A stretch of DNA of 64,000 bases from Myotis daubentonii (GCF_963259705.1 NC_081861.1:68801623-68865622), one strand, 5' to 3'; positions 10,979-22,459 are shown, counted from the first letter of the stretch. Notes: generated from the sequence alone by a model not told the origin. Translations and numbers: made by a program.

Positions 10979-12319
10979 TATATATATGTTGAAATAGCAG
11001 GTTGTCACTACTTTATATCATTTGAACAACCACATAATGATCAAATGATTGATATAAACAGAAGCTAATGAAGTTTTTGCTTAAGGCCCCTCACTTCTCA
11101 CTTGCATAGGTCTCTCTGAGGCCTGATATTAGAAAATAATTGTCATATGAAGAGACAGTCAAATGATATGCTGCCAAAAATGTTGAAAAAGTATTACGGA
11201 GATATGTCAACCAGTTTATTAATACACATATGCCATTCTCTTTAATTTTGTGACATCAGCTTAAAATGTTATTTGTTGTGATTGTTTTCTATAAGTTAAT
11301 AGTTTGTTCAAACCAAATTTCATATGAGTAATTTTGTATCCTTTTGTTAAAGAGAGCTCCAGTATATAAACTGTAGACTACACAAAAACCACAATTCACC
11401 CCCTATTTGTCCATGTAAAAAGTCCCTCTTTTTATTATCCCAGAAAAAAAAATAAATATATTTAAAAAAAATAAAATTTAACTTATAAGCTTGGGTCTTT
11501 ACTGCGTGGGTTAATTTAGGCCTACAAAATGACTTAATTTTTAATTATGAAAAATTTTCAATTTGTTTGACTTCTGGAATACAATTCTTAACGAGATCAG
11601 CACAAAACAGGAAAATAAAATCATAACCTTCATCTTTGTGGAAGAGATTTTGTTTATTTAATTAAAGGAGAAAAGGCATGAACTATATATAACATGGAAC
11701 TCTGTAAACTAGGAGTGGCCCTTGTCATCTTAGAAATTATAGAATTTGTTTAAGTTTTGGACTTTTGATCAGAAGACATTTTTCTTCTCAGATAATAATC
11801 TGCCATGTTTAAAGGATATATGAAATTCCTGACAAACCAAATGAAATGGAATTTTGTATTGAACATAAAATAGAAAACTATCAAATCAATTTTTCTTTCA
11901 AGTCCTATGATGACAGTCCTCTCAGATTAGATTTTGTCCACTTTGAACTGCTAAGTATATTATATTTCACACAAAAGGAGCATTAGCAAAACTTTAAAAC
12001 TTTTTTTCAGACCAGTTGTCATTTTTGTTATTTTTCAGTGGCAGAGGATATAAAGCAATGTAATGATTGTATCTAATCCAATTGAAATTCTGTGCAGTCA
12101 GAAGAAAAAATGGAGTCATAATTGACAGACTAAATTGAAGTGAATGGGATTCTTTTATAAAAATAAAGACTAATTAGATTTTAGCAAATAATAATAGCCC
12201 ACGAGTCTCTTAATTAGTTTTTACTTGTTGTAATAGTGCACATGGTATTTTACAATTAAACAAAACACTGATACTTGTAAAAGAGAAAGAGCAACCTCAA
12301 ATTTATTAGTTAAAATGGA
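10979..12319. other. No gene recognised
   Basis: Very AT-rich unique-looking sequence. I see no repeat ends, RNA genes or coding signal. Confidence 0.4.
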
Positions 12320-12645
12320 ACAGTCATTTATTTATTTATTTTTCAATTATAGCTTACATTCAATTTTTTATTAGTTTTAAGTGTACAGCAGAGTGGTTAA
12401 ACATTTATATAACTAACAAAGTGCCCCCCCCCATTATTTCCAGTACCCACCTATCTCCCTACATAGTTATTGCAATACTATTGACTATATTCCCTATGCT
12501 GTGCTCTACATCCAGTGACTATTGTGTAAGTAACCAATTTGTACTTCTTAATCCATTCAACTTTTTACCCAGTACTCCAACCTCCTGACCCTCTGGCTAT
12601 CACCAGTCGGTTCTTTGTATCTAGGAATCTGTTTCAATTTTGTTG
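12320..12645 (-). mobile_element. Old LINE-1 3' fragment
   Basis: Plus-strand text 'attagttttaagtgtacagca', 'ttatttccagtacccacctatctccctacatagtta', 'ccctatgctgtgctctacatcc' and 'ctctggctatcaccagtcgg' matches the antisense 3'UTR of older mammalian LINE-1s. No coding part remains. Confidence 0.6.
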
Positions 12646-12649
12646 GAGA

Positions 12650-13594
12650 ATTATTATTTAACATGTGAATGAATTTTGAATTTTCTCCCTTATGAAAGTT
12701 CCTTTAAATAAATGTGTGTTTAGAGGTATGGCTGAAGCTCTATTAGTTAATGATGAACAAGCTTTCTGCCCACACATGCATATGATCCTGCCTGCTCTTT
12801 AAAAAAAATGTACAGCAGTTGCGAGGTTTGCTGTATGATAAAAATAGGCATTTGTTAGAGAGTTAGTTAATGATAAAGGGCCTAGTGTGGGTGGAAACAA
12901 AATATTTTTTTTCTGTGCAAAGTTAACTGGCCTATATGTGACTCAATTCTATGACCTTGAACTCATTAGCTCAATTCTGTACTAATCAAACTAATGAATT
13001 TCAAAATAATGACAAATCCTAAGTTTGAAAGAATAAGGTTCTTCTTTAACTTGGCTTGTTAAAACGGATGCAGGCTATTAAGCAAGGATGCCAAAAATGT
13101 GTTAACACTTTCTGAAATCACAATGACACTAGGGAGAAAGAATTGTTTTTTGCTCTTTTCTTTCTGGTATTTGCTCACATAAGCACAGAATGCCATATAT
13201 TAGCTCTCAGTAATCTTACTGGTCATGTGTTGATAATACTAAAAAATATAAAAGATGATAGGTGGAATTAAAAAAATAAAGAATTCAGAGTTCATAAATT
13301 ATCTCTATTGCTAATATATTATGCATTCATGGTTACACAAAAATGGATACCTAAGAAATCTCCATTTTCTATTCTGAACCATTTGGTGTTGAATCAGAGG
13401 CCATGTACCACTAAATCTAGTATTGGGGGAATCACAAATTTGAAATTGAGCAATTAATTTGGTTCACTGATCATTTTGATGATACTAATGCCCAGTGAAG
13501 AGGACTGCAACAGATACATCAGTTTGCTTATTAATCTACCTAAAGATTCCATTCGGGCAATGATATAACCTTTGGCAAATACTTATTAGTATTT
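12650..13594. other. No gene recognised
   Basis: AT-rich unique-looking sequence with no identifiable element. Confidence 0.4.
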
Positions 13595-13602
13595 AGCTAA
13601 GT

Positions 13603-13814
13603 CAGCGGTCCTCAACCTGTGGGTTGTGACCCCTTTGGCGGTTGAACGACCCTTTCACAGGGGTCGCCTAAGACCATCCTGCATATCAGATATTTACATT
13701 ATGATTCATAACAGTAGCAACATTACAGTTATGAAGTAGTAATGAAAATAATTTTGTGGTTGGTTCACAACATGAGGAACTGTATTTAAAGGGTCAGAAG
13801 GTTGAGAACCACTG
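13603..13814 (+). mobile_element. hAT MITE, SPIN/URR1-like
   Basis: 212-bp element with hAT terminal inverted repeats: CAGCGGTCCTCAACCTG at one end and GTTGAGAACCACTG at the other. A perfect 8-bp target duplication AGCTAAGT lies at 13595-13602 and 13815-13822. The interior ('gaccctttcacaggggtcgcctaagaccatc', 'aacatgaggaactgtatttaaagggtc') resembles the non-autonomous hAT group reported from bats, rodents and other tetrapods and linked to horizontal transfer. It has no transposase. Confidence 0.9.
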
Positions 13815-13926
13815 AGCTAAGTGATACTTAGCTTGATGTTTTCCAAAGCATGTACATTGGGTTTGAAATTAATATTAACTTTAAAAACTCTACTATATAT
13901 ATTGTAGCGAAGAAATAGGTTCAAAG

Positions 13927-14095
13927 ACCTGGCCAGGTAGTTCAGTTGATTAGAGAGCCATCTAGATACATCAAGGTTGTGGGTTTGATCTCCAGTCAGG
14001 GCACATACAAGAATCAACCAATGAATGCATAAATCAGTGGAATAACAAATGGATGTTTTTCTCTCTTTCTAAAAATCAATAAATACAATTTTGAA
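13927..14095 (+). mobile_element. Ves SINE
   Basis: Head 'acctggccaggtagttcagttgattagag', B-box-like 'gggtttgatctcc', 'gtcagggcacatacaa' and tail 'ctctctttctaaaaatcaataaata'. It lacks the 'ggggcgtgcaggaggcag' middle seen in other copies, so it is a shorter subtype. Confidence 0.82.
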
Positions 14096-14501
14096 AAGGA
14101 AATATGTTTAACACTTTCTAGCCCAGAATTTCCCAAATTTATTGCTTATGGAGTCTTTATTTTTTTTTTCTTTTTATCAATGACATCTATTATTGTTCTG
14201 TTGAACAAATTTTGAGAAACAGTGACTTAGAATATACTTATATTTCTACTGATAAAGCATATGAAAAAAGAGATAAAGTTACTTGGATATTGAAGAAATA
14301 TCACAATAGAGAAAATGAGGCTCAATGAATTTAGAATTACTTATGACTTTAAATTTTACATTTTTATATTTTCATTATAAAATTATACAATAGAATATTT
14401 AAATTATGAAAATCAAATTAATAAATTTTAAGTAGCAGTTCTTTAAATTCTAGGTCTTTTGGATTAGACTGTCTTTACTATATATTAAACATTCCTTAGA
14501 A

Positions 14502-14723
14502 CAACGGTTCTCAACCTGTGGGTCACGACCCCCTTGGGGGTCGAACAACCCTTTCACAGGTGTCGCCTAAGACCATCGGAAAACACATATATAATTACAT
14601 ATTGTTTTGTCATTAATCACTATGCTTTCATTATGTTCAATTTGTAACAATGAAATTGGGGGTCACCACAACATGAGGAACTGTATTAAAGGGTCACGGC
14701 ATTAGGAAGGTTGAGAACCACTG
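14502..14723 (+). mobile_element. hAT MITE, SPIN/URR1-like
   Basis: 222-bp relative of the element at 13603 with ends CAACGGTTCTCAACCTG and GGTTGAGAACCACTG. A perfect 8-bp target duplication CCTTAGAA lies at 14494-14501 and 14724-14731. Its interior differs from the first copy ('attacatattgttttgtcattaatcactatgcttt') and matches the interior of the hAT at 36629, so two subtypes are present. Confidence 0.92.
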
Positions 14724-14731
14724 CCTTAGAA

Positions 14732-15216
14732 CAATATCAGGTTCTTGGTCAAAGAATAGTTTCTGCTAAATTACATTCTGCCAATTAAAAACTCTCTCAT
14801 AGCATCTATTGCATGTAGTTTTCTCTTACTTCCTGCCACAAAAATCTGTTATGTTGTGCTATGTTAGCTGCTAAGTACCACCCCTGAGATGCCTGATATG
14901 TTACTTTGAAAAGTGAATTCCAATGATAGTTACAATATAACTGACTCATTTGATGTGATAATAGTTTATTTGTTAATTTAACTTTGTCTTTATTTCATTA
15001 AGAGGTTAACTTTTTTTTCATGAAAGAGAAATTGGAAATATTCCAATGTATGTAATTCAGCAGATCAACTCAATGATTTCTCACAGACTAATTTCACTTT
15101 ATACATTATTGATATGTTTGACGATTATGGTATGGCATCAGTTTTGGCTCTGCATAGTCAGCCATAGACACTAAAACCACATATGAAAATCAGTTTCTTT
15201 GGTTAAGGTTAAAAAT
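14732..15216. other. No gene recognised
   Basis: AT-rich unique-looking sequence between an hAT element and a Ves SINE. Confidence 0.4.
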
Positions 15217-15225
15217 AGTGTTCAA

Positions 15226-15389
15226 GCCCAGTCGGTGCAGCTCAGTGGTTGAGCGTCAACCTATAAACCATGAGGTCACTGTTCTATTCCTGGTCAGGGC
15301 ACACGCCCGGGTTCTGGGCTCAATCACCAGTGTAGGGCATGTAGGAGGCAGCCAACCAATGATTCTCTTGTATCATTGATGTTTATATA
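15226..15389 (+). mobile_element. Ves SINE lacking its CT/poly-A tail
   Basis: Head 'gcccagtcggtgcagctcagtggttgagc', B-box-like 'gttctattcc' and 'gtagggcatgtaggaggcagcc' are present, ending at 'catTGATGTTTATAT'. Perfect flanking duplications AGTGTTCAA lie at 15217-15225 and 15390-15398. The duplications show that the copy inserted in this shortened form or lost its tail very near the end. Confidence 0.88.
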
Positions 15390-15440
15390 AGTGTTCAACA
15401 TAGGAGATATTAAAAGTAAAACACTTATTTTTAGTATTTT

Positions 15441-15655
15441 TTAAAATATATTTTTATTGATTTCAGAGAGGAAGGAAGAGGGAGAGAGAGCTAGAAACAT
15501 CCATGCTGAGAGAGAGTCATGGATCAGCTGCTTCCTGCAAGTACCTCACTGTGGATTGAGCCCACAACCCGGGCATGTGCCCTTGACCGGAATCGAACCT
15601 GGGACCTTTCATTCGCAGGCCGACTCTCTATCCACTGAGTCAAACTGGCTAGGGC
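15441..15655 (-). mobile_element. Ves SINE
   Basis: Plus strand reads 'aaaatatatttttattgatttcagag', GA tract, 'gattgagcccacaacccggg', 'cttgaccggaatcgaacctggg' and 'ctctatccactgagtcaaac'. A 15-bp duplication TATTTTTAGTATTTT flanks it at 15426-15440 and 15656-15670. It is one of the better preserved copies. Confidence 0.93.
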
Positions 15656-15670
15656 TATTTTTAGTATTTT

Positions 15671-16103
15671 TATTAAACTCTCCACAGGAAATAATACAAC
15701 TTTTAAATCAATTACATTTGTAATTTCATTCTGTTTAGCAAATTTGTTTTTGAAAAATAATAGGAATTTATAGTACTAACTTCGTAATTTCTATTTGTCT
15801 TCTTGTTTAAACCATCAGACATATGATTTTCTAAAATTAATCTTGTTCAGATATATATTAGGCTTTCCATTAGTTTTAAAATTATGTTTATAATTGTATA
15901 GCAGAATATATCCCTCAGCTATAAATGGATGCTACTATGGTAAACTTTATAATAAGTTTAAGACAAATGCAGGTCATTGTTAAGTTGAATTCTGAATTCA
16001 TTAGGTATATGTACTGGGTCTACACTAAGGGCTTATTCATTAATTACATACCTTGTTAGAATAGTGGCACTACCTATTTTTAGCTCACTTAAAACCATCT
16101 ATT
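15671..16103. other. No gene recognised
   Basis: AT-rich sequence up to the target site of L1-A. Confidence 0.4.
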
Positions 16104-16386
16104 TTTGATACCTTTTTAATGTTTTTATTTATTTTTATTTTTTTTATTTTTTTCCTTTATTGATTAAGGAATTACAAATGTGCCCTTATCCCCCCATAAA
16201 CCCCCCCTCATATCCTCACCCCCGGTGTCTGTATCCATTGGTTATGCTTATATGCATGCATACAAGTCCTTTGGTTGATCTCACCCCTTAGCCCCACCCT
16301 TCCCTGCTTTCCCTCTGAGGTTTGAGCATCTGATTGGTGCTTCTCTGTCATTAGATCTATTTTTGTTCATCTATTTATGTTGTTCA

Positions 16387-19023
16387 TTATAATCCACAAA
16401 TGAATGAGATCATGTGATATTTATCTTTCTCTGACTGACTTGTTTCACTTAGCAAAATGCTCTCCAGCTCCATCCATGCTGTAGCAAATGATAGGAGTTC
16501 CTTCCTTTGTACAGCAGCATAGTATTTCATTGTGTAGATGTGCCAAAGTTTTTTAATCCGTTCATCTGCTGATGGGCACTTAAGCTGATTCCAAATCTTA
16601 GCTATGGTAAATTGTGCTGCTATGAACATAGGGGTGTATATATTGTTTCTGACTGGTGTTTCTAGTTTATTGGGATATATTCCTAGTAGTGGGATCACTG
16701 GGTCAAATGGGAGTTCCATTTTTAGTTTTTTGAGGAAGCTCCATACTGTTCTCCACAGTGGCTGCACCAGTCTGCATTCCCACCAGAAGTGCACGAGGGT
16801 TCCTTTTCCTCCTCATCCTCTCCAGCATTTGTCATTTGTTGATTTGTTGATGATAGTCATTCTGACAGGAGTGAGATGGTACCTCATTGTCATTTTGATT
16901 TGCATCTCTCAGATGACTAGTGACTTTGAGCATGTTTTCATATGTCTCTTGGCCTTACTTATGTCTTCTTTTGAAAAGTATCTATTGAGGTCCTCTGCCC
17001 ATTTTTTACTTGGGATATTTGTCTTCCTTTTGTTCAGTTGTATGAGTTCCCTCTAACTTTTGGAGATTAAACCCTTATGGGAGAGATCGTTGACAAACAT
17101 GTTCACCCATGCAGTGGGTTTTCTTGTTATTTTGTCGATGGTTTCTTTTGCTGTGCAGAAGCTTTTTATTTTGATGTAGTCCCATTTGTTCATTTTCCCT
17201 TTAATTTCCATTGCTCTAGGAGTGGTATCAGTGAAGAAATTGCTTCAGCATATGTCTGAGATTTTGCTGCCTTTGGATTCCTCTAGTATTTTTATGGTTT
17301 CCCTTCTTACGTTTAAGTCCTTTATCCATTTTGAGTTTATTTTTGTGTATGGTGTAAGTTGGTGTCTAGTTTCATTTTTTTGCATGTGTCTGACCAAATT
17401 TCCCAGCACCATTTATTGAAGAGACTGTCCTGACTCCATTGTATGTTCTTGCCTCCTTTTTCTAATATTAATTGAACATAGTGGTTTGGGTCGATTTCTG
17501 GGTTCTCTATTCTATTCCATTGATCTATATGTCTGTTCTTGTGCCATTACCAGGAAGTTTTGAGAACAGTGGCTTTGTAATACATCTTGATATCTGGTAT
17601 TGAGATCCCTCATACTTTGTTCTTCTTTCTCAGGATTGCTGCAGCTAATTGTTGTTTTTTTTTTCTTTTTTTTCTTTTTTTATTCCAGATGAATTTTTGG
17701 AGAGTTCTTTCTAGATCTGTTTAATATGCTGTTGGAATTTTAATGGGGAGTGCATTGAATCTATAGATTGCTTTGGGTGGTATGTACCTTTCAATGATGT
17801 TGATTCTACCTATCCATGAACACGGTATATTCTTCCACTTGTTCATGTTTTCCTCTATGTCGTATTCCAATGTCCTGTAGTATTCTGGGTACAGGTTTTT
17901 TACCTACTTAGTTAAGTTTATTCATAGGTATCTTAAATTTTTTTGGTGCCATGGTAAATGGGATTGCTTTTTTACCCTCTTTTTCTGTAAGTTCACTATT
18001 GGTATGTAGAAATGCCATAGATTTCTTGGTGTTAAGTTTGTATCCTGCTACATTGCTGAATTCATTTACTAAGTGTAATAATTTTTGATGGAGTCTTTAG
18101 GGTTTTCTATGTACAGTATCATGTTATGTGCGAATAAGGACAGTTATACTCTTTCTCCAATTTGGATGTCTTTTATTTCTTCTTCTTGTCTGATTGCAAT
18201 GGCTAGTACTCCCTCCCCCCCCCCCCCCGAGTGCACAAATTTTTGTGCATCGGGCCTCTAGTTGTTTAATAGTATGCTATTCAGCCTTCATGTGTTTGAT
18301 TTTTTTTTTCATTGTAGTTGATTTCTAGTTTTATGCCATTGTGATCTGAGGAGATGCTTGTTATGATTTCTATCCTCTTGAATTTGAAGAGACTTTGCCT
18401 GTGTCCTAATATGTGGTCTATTTTTGAAAATGTCCCATGTGAACTTGAGAAGAATGTATATTCTGTGGCTTTTGGTGAAATGCTCTGAAGATGTCAATTA
18501 AGTCCATCTGATTTAATGAGTCTTTTAGGATTGCTGTTTCTTTGCTGGTTTTTTGTTTAGATGATTATCCAGTGGTGTCAGTGGAGTATTAACGTCTGCT
18601 ACTATGACTGTATTGCTATTTATCTCTCCCTTGATATCTTCCAGAAGTTGTTTTATGTATTTGGGTGCTCCTGTATTGGGTGCACATATATTTACTGAAG
18701 TTATATCTTCTTATTGAATTGCTCCCTCTAGTATTGTGTAGTGGCCTTCCTTATCTCTTGTTTCAGCCTTTACTTTGAGGTCTATTTTGTCAGATATAAG
18801 TATCACAACCCAAGCCTTTTTCTCATTTCCAATTGCCTGAATTTTTTTTCTATCCCTTCACTCTCAGTCTGTGTGAATCTGTTGTTCTTAGGTGGGATTC
18901 TTGCAGACAGCAAATATACGGTTCCTGTTTTCTTATCCATTCAGCTAACCTATGTCTTTTGATTGGAGCATTTGATCCATCTACGTTTAATGTTATTATT
19001 GATAAGTACTTGTTTGTCATCAT
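16387..19023 (-). pseudogene. LINE-1 ORF2 (endonuclease/reverse transcriptase), deleted
   Basis: ORF2p is the LINE-1 endonuclease and reverse transcriptase. Its start is probably the ATG at 19023 or 19020, reading MMTNKYLS. From there to about 18270 the frame resembles the apurinic-like endonuclease domain, including an SSDHNGIKLEINYN-type segment near its end. The frame then meets the Helitron remnant. It resumes at about 18206 directly in the reverse-transcriptase palm at the motif that is normally FADD, which here reads FAHN. The rest runs through the thumb and cysteine-rich C-terminus to a stop near 16387 (last residues MISFICGL). Roughly 1.2-1.3 kb covering the linker and N-terminal reverse transcriptase is missing, and frameshifts are present elsewhere. 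Confidence 0.88.
18207..18261 (+). mobile_element. Orphan Helitron 3' end inside L1 ORF2
   Basis: Poly-C (about 18212-18228), then hairpin GTGCACAAA..TTTGTGCAT, then CGGGCCTCTAG ending at 18261 and followed by T. It is nearly identical to the last ~45 bases of the Helitron at 9104-10978, including the C-rich lead-in. No 5' TC end exists nearby. Confidence 0.85.
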
Positions 19024-19071
19024 TTTTATTCTTATTGTTTGTGTTTCTTCTTGCCTTTCTGTTTCTTCTTT

Positions 19072-19995
19072 TTATAGCAGTCTCTTTTGCACTTCTAGCA
19101 TTGCTGGCTTGGTGGCAATAAACTCCCTTAGCCCCTTTTTGTCTGTGAATCTCCTGATTCCACCTTCAGTTTTGAATGATAGATTTGCTGGGTATAGTAT
19201 TCTTGGGTTCAGTTCCTTGCTTTGCATCACTTTGTATTTTCATTCCATTCCCTTCTGGCCTGGTGTGTTTCCATTGAGAAATCAGTTGATATTCTAATAG
19301 GCGATCCCTTGTAGGTAACTTTTTGTCTCTCTCTGGCAGCCTTTAAGATTCTTACTTTGTCGTTTGCCAATTTAATTATGATGTGTCTTGGTGTCGGTCT
19401 TTGGAGGTTCATCTTTTTTGGGACTCTATGTGCTTTTTGGACTTGCATAGTTTTTTTTTTTTTTTCTTTCTTTCCAATACCTGGGACGTTTTCTGTCCTT
19501 ATTTCTTCAAACAGGTTTTCTATTCCTTGCTTTCCTTCCTCTCCTTCTGGCATCCCTATTATGCGAATGTTTTTTCATTTTGTGTTGTCTCAAAGCTCCC
19601 TTAGGCTCTCCTCTTGCATTTTAAATTTTCCTTCCATTTGATGCTGTGTTTTCTGTGTTTTTTCCTACCTTGTCTTCTAATTCGCTGATGCGGTCCTCAG
19701 CCTCTTCTAGTCTACTATTTAAGCCTTCCTTTGTGTTCTTTATTGCAGCTATATCAATCTTCATTTCCTCTTGGTTCCTTTTCATGTTGGTGACATTCTC
19801 ATTCAGCTCCTTATAATTCTCATTGAGTTGTGTGTATTTGTCATTCAGCCATTTGAGCATCTTTATAACCATTACTCTGAATTCTTTCTCTGATAAGTTA
19901 GTAGCCTCAATTCCATTTAACTCCCTTTCTGGTGATTTTTCTTTTTCTTTCCTTTGGGTATTGCATTTTTGTCTTCCCATGTTTTGCTGTAACAT
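19072..19995 (-). pseudogene. LINE-1 ORF1 (RNA-binding protein), broken
   Basis: ORF1p is the trimeric RNA chaperone of LINE-1. 19995-19621 encodes the N-terminal region and coiled coil (heptad-rich LNENYKELNENVTNMKRNQEE and LEEAEDRISELED segments). 19553-19227 encodes the RNA-recognition-like core ([34 protein letters not shown]). The C-terminal domain continues in another frame to TAA at 19072 after an ARREWNE segment. The frame changes at about 19553-19621 and about 19227 and carries a K-rich insertion. Confidence 0.9.
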
Positions 19996-21658
19996 TTTGA
20001 TTGTAGATCTGATTGCTTTGCTACCCAGGTTATTTTGGGGATGGTGGTACTGGTATAATCTCTCAAGTCTCCTGGGCTTGGTAATCTAGCATAGCTCCCT
20101 ACTTGAGCTATTTGGGTTCTCTTGATGTAGGCTTGCGAGCTGGAAAGGCACAACTGTGGTGTCTAGAAGTCAGCAGCCATGGAGGGGTATGTCCCAATTT
20201 TTGTTTCTTGAGCCCTTGGTTGAAATCATGTGTGCCCAGCGGGGATTCACAGTGGCATGCAGGAACCGTCTGTTGGCGTGGTGGGGCTCAGGAGGCCTGT
20301 GCTCTGGAAAGGCATGACTGTAGTTTCCAGAGTTCTGTAGTTTTGGTGTGGGCAGACTCAGCTTTTGCTGCTGCTGCTTCAGTGGTTGGATACACATGCC
20401 CCTAGTGGCGACTCACTGGGGCAGCCATGATGCATTTACCAGCAGTGTGTATTGGCACCCTCTGAAGGTCCGTGTCGCTGAAGTCACGGGATTGCTGTGT
20501 CTGTGGGCAGGTGTCCCAGAAGAGGGAATTCAGCGTTTCTACAGCCCAACAGTGTTCCCTGTTTGTATAAGTGTGTGCCCAGCAGGGGCTAACAAGGCGC
20601 CCAAGGGCTTCCTGTGGACAGTGGGCTTGGGAGGCTTGCGTGCTGGAAAAGCATTTGACTGTAGTGTCCAGAGTTCTGCAGCTGTGGGGTGGGAAGACTC
20701 AGTTTTTGCTGCTGCACCTGTGGTGGACAGGTGTGCACTCCCTGTGGTGGCTCACAGTGACACCTGCAGTGCCTTTGCCAGTGTGGTGGTGCACTGAAGC
20801 ACTCTGAAGGGCTCTGGCTCTGAAGCTACATAATCAAGGCGTCTGTGGGCAGGTGTCCAGGATGAATGAATTCAGAATTTTTACTGCCGGGGGTGTGTGC
20901 ATCCCTGTTTGTCCAAGATCACACCCTACTGGGGCTTACAGCAGCTCCCCAGAGTGCCTTGTGGATTGATGGGCTCAGGGTGCCTGCTCCTTGGAAATGC
21001 ATAAGTGTGGCAGTGCCTTTGCTTGCACAGAGCTCAGATGCACTCTGAGGGGCCCTAGCACTGAAGTTGAGCAGCTGGGTTGTCTGTGGGCAGTTATTCA
21101 GGCAGAAGGAATTCAGAATTTCTACTGTGGGGCAGTGCACCTGTGTCTGTGTACCCTGAAAGTCTGCGTGCTGGAAAAGTGCAAATGTTGGAAGTGTGGG
21201 AATGTGGTGTCTAGAGGTCTGCTGCTGGGGAGGGGGAAGTTGTACTTACTGCTGTGGGAGCGGTGCACCTTTGGAGGTGGAGATCCCAGGTTCTGTGGGT
21301 CTGCAGCTGGGGCAGCAGGATTTTGGCTGGAGTGGCTGCAGTGTCATGGGCAGTGTCCAAGGCCTGTCTGGGTGGTGGGGCTGATGAGTTCCTAGAAGAG
21401 GCCACTCTCTCCTTCAAGATAGTGTGGACTCTGTGCCCGAGTCCTGCGGTCTGGGGAGTGCCCACAGCGGTGGTAGTCTCTCCCTGTCCAAGAGAGCCTG
21501 GTCTGCCATCCCCTGGTGCTCCTGCTAGATTTAACAGTCCCTCCCTCACACACACACACACACACATACCACACACATCCACACACTCTCCTTTCATGCC
21601 CTTACTCACACACATCCTCTCCCTCACCTCCATCCCGCTCGCCATCATCTTTTTTGCC
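19996..21658 (-). promoter_or_regulatory. LINE-1 5'UTR with repeated units
   Basis: This GC-richer leader lies upstream of ORF1 and reaches the 5' target duplication. A 'ctggaaa.gca' anchor (plus strand) recurs at 20140, 20304, 20643, 20990 and 21171, and 'gaattcag.atttctac' recurs near 20527, 20868 and 21109. The spacing is about 340-347 with half-length end units. The distal part has a (CA)n run at 21547-21568. By analogy with rodent LINE-1s the units may be promoter monomers; that function is inferred. Confidence 0.75.
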
Positions 21659-21672
21659 TTTGATACCTTTTT

Positions 21673-22459
21673 TTAGAAGAGCACCATAATGCCATATAGC
21701 TCCATGGTCACAAACTTAGTTTTTATTAATTGAAAAGAAGTAAAATATTGTGTTCTGAAATGTGTCAATCTAATGGGATCTGGGTCTTCCTATGGGTCTT
21801 ATAACATCAGTAGGCTTCTGTTTTTCTTTGTGAGTGTTTACTATGGAATTAATCTATGCTGCTATATAAATTTCATAGTCATTTTTGGAGCTGGTAATAA
21901 CTACATTGTGTGATGAGAACACTAGAAGTTATTGTTTTCTAATGATGTTTTAAATGGAAGATTAATCTGCTTTAATCTCTAACCAATGAAGTAGAAATAG
22001 TAAACACATTTATAGCAACAAACTTTGTTTCATAATTGGGAAGACATTGTGGTTTTTTAAAATATGAAAATCAAAGTACAAACAACAGAAATGAAAACAG
22101 AGTTGCTATAAAAGTGTTGCATTCACTTCCTATTGCTTAGATAATAAAAACTCAATTAAAAAACAAGTGAATAGATCTTTTCAGTTGTCATCATTTTAAA
22201 CATATATTTGAAACTAGAGAACATATTACAAATCATCTACTCCAGACATTTTCAAACTGTATTCCTCAGAGTCCTAAGATTTCATAGAGGTGCCTTATAA
22301 GCTATGGTATGGTGGTGCAATGAAAAGGAGGCTGGGTGGACAAGCCCCTGGGTCATCCTCAGGTAGAACTGCTCTGTTTTTCTCCTGATATATATGTGGG
22401 GTTCCACTTTATAATTTCTATATAGTCAATTCTGCTGATGAAAAAATGAAAACTACCTT
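21673..22459. other. No gene recognised; possible old DNA-transposon piece
   Basis: Mostly AT-rich unique-looking sequence. 22240-22440 has 'ttttcaaactgtattcctcagagtccta', reminiscent of MER-type hAT elements, but I cannot place its ends. Confidence 0.3.

Larger units (their letters stand above)
16118..21658 (-). mobile_element. LINE-1, 5'-complete, internally deleted (L1-A)
   Basis: A minus-strand LINE-1 of 5.5 kb flanked by a 14-bp target duplication TTTGATACCTTTTT (16104-16117 and 21659-21672). Read 5' to 3' it has a ~1.66-kb leader with repeated units, ORF1, a short spacer, ORF2 and a 3'UTR ending in the poly-A seen as a T-rich block at 16118-16160. ORF2 lacks its middle: a 55-bp Helitron 3' end occupies the deletion point at 18207-18261. 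Both ORFs carry stops and frameshifts, so it cannot retrotranspose. Confidence 0.93.
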
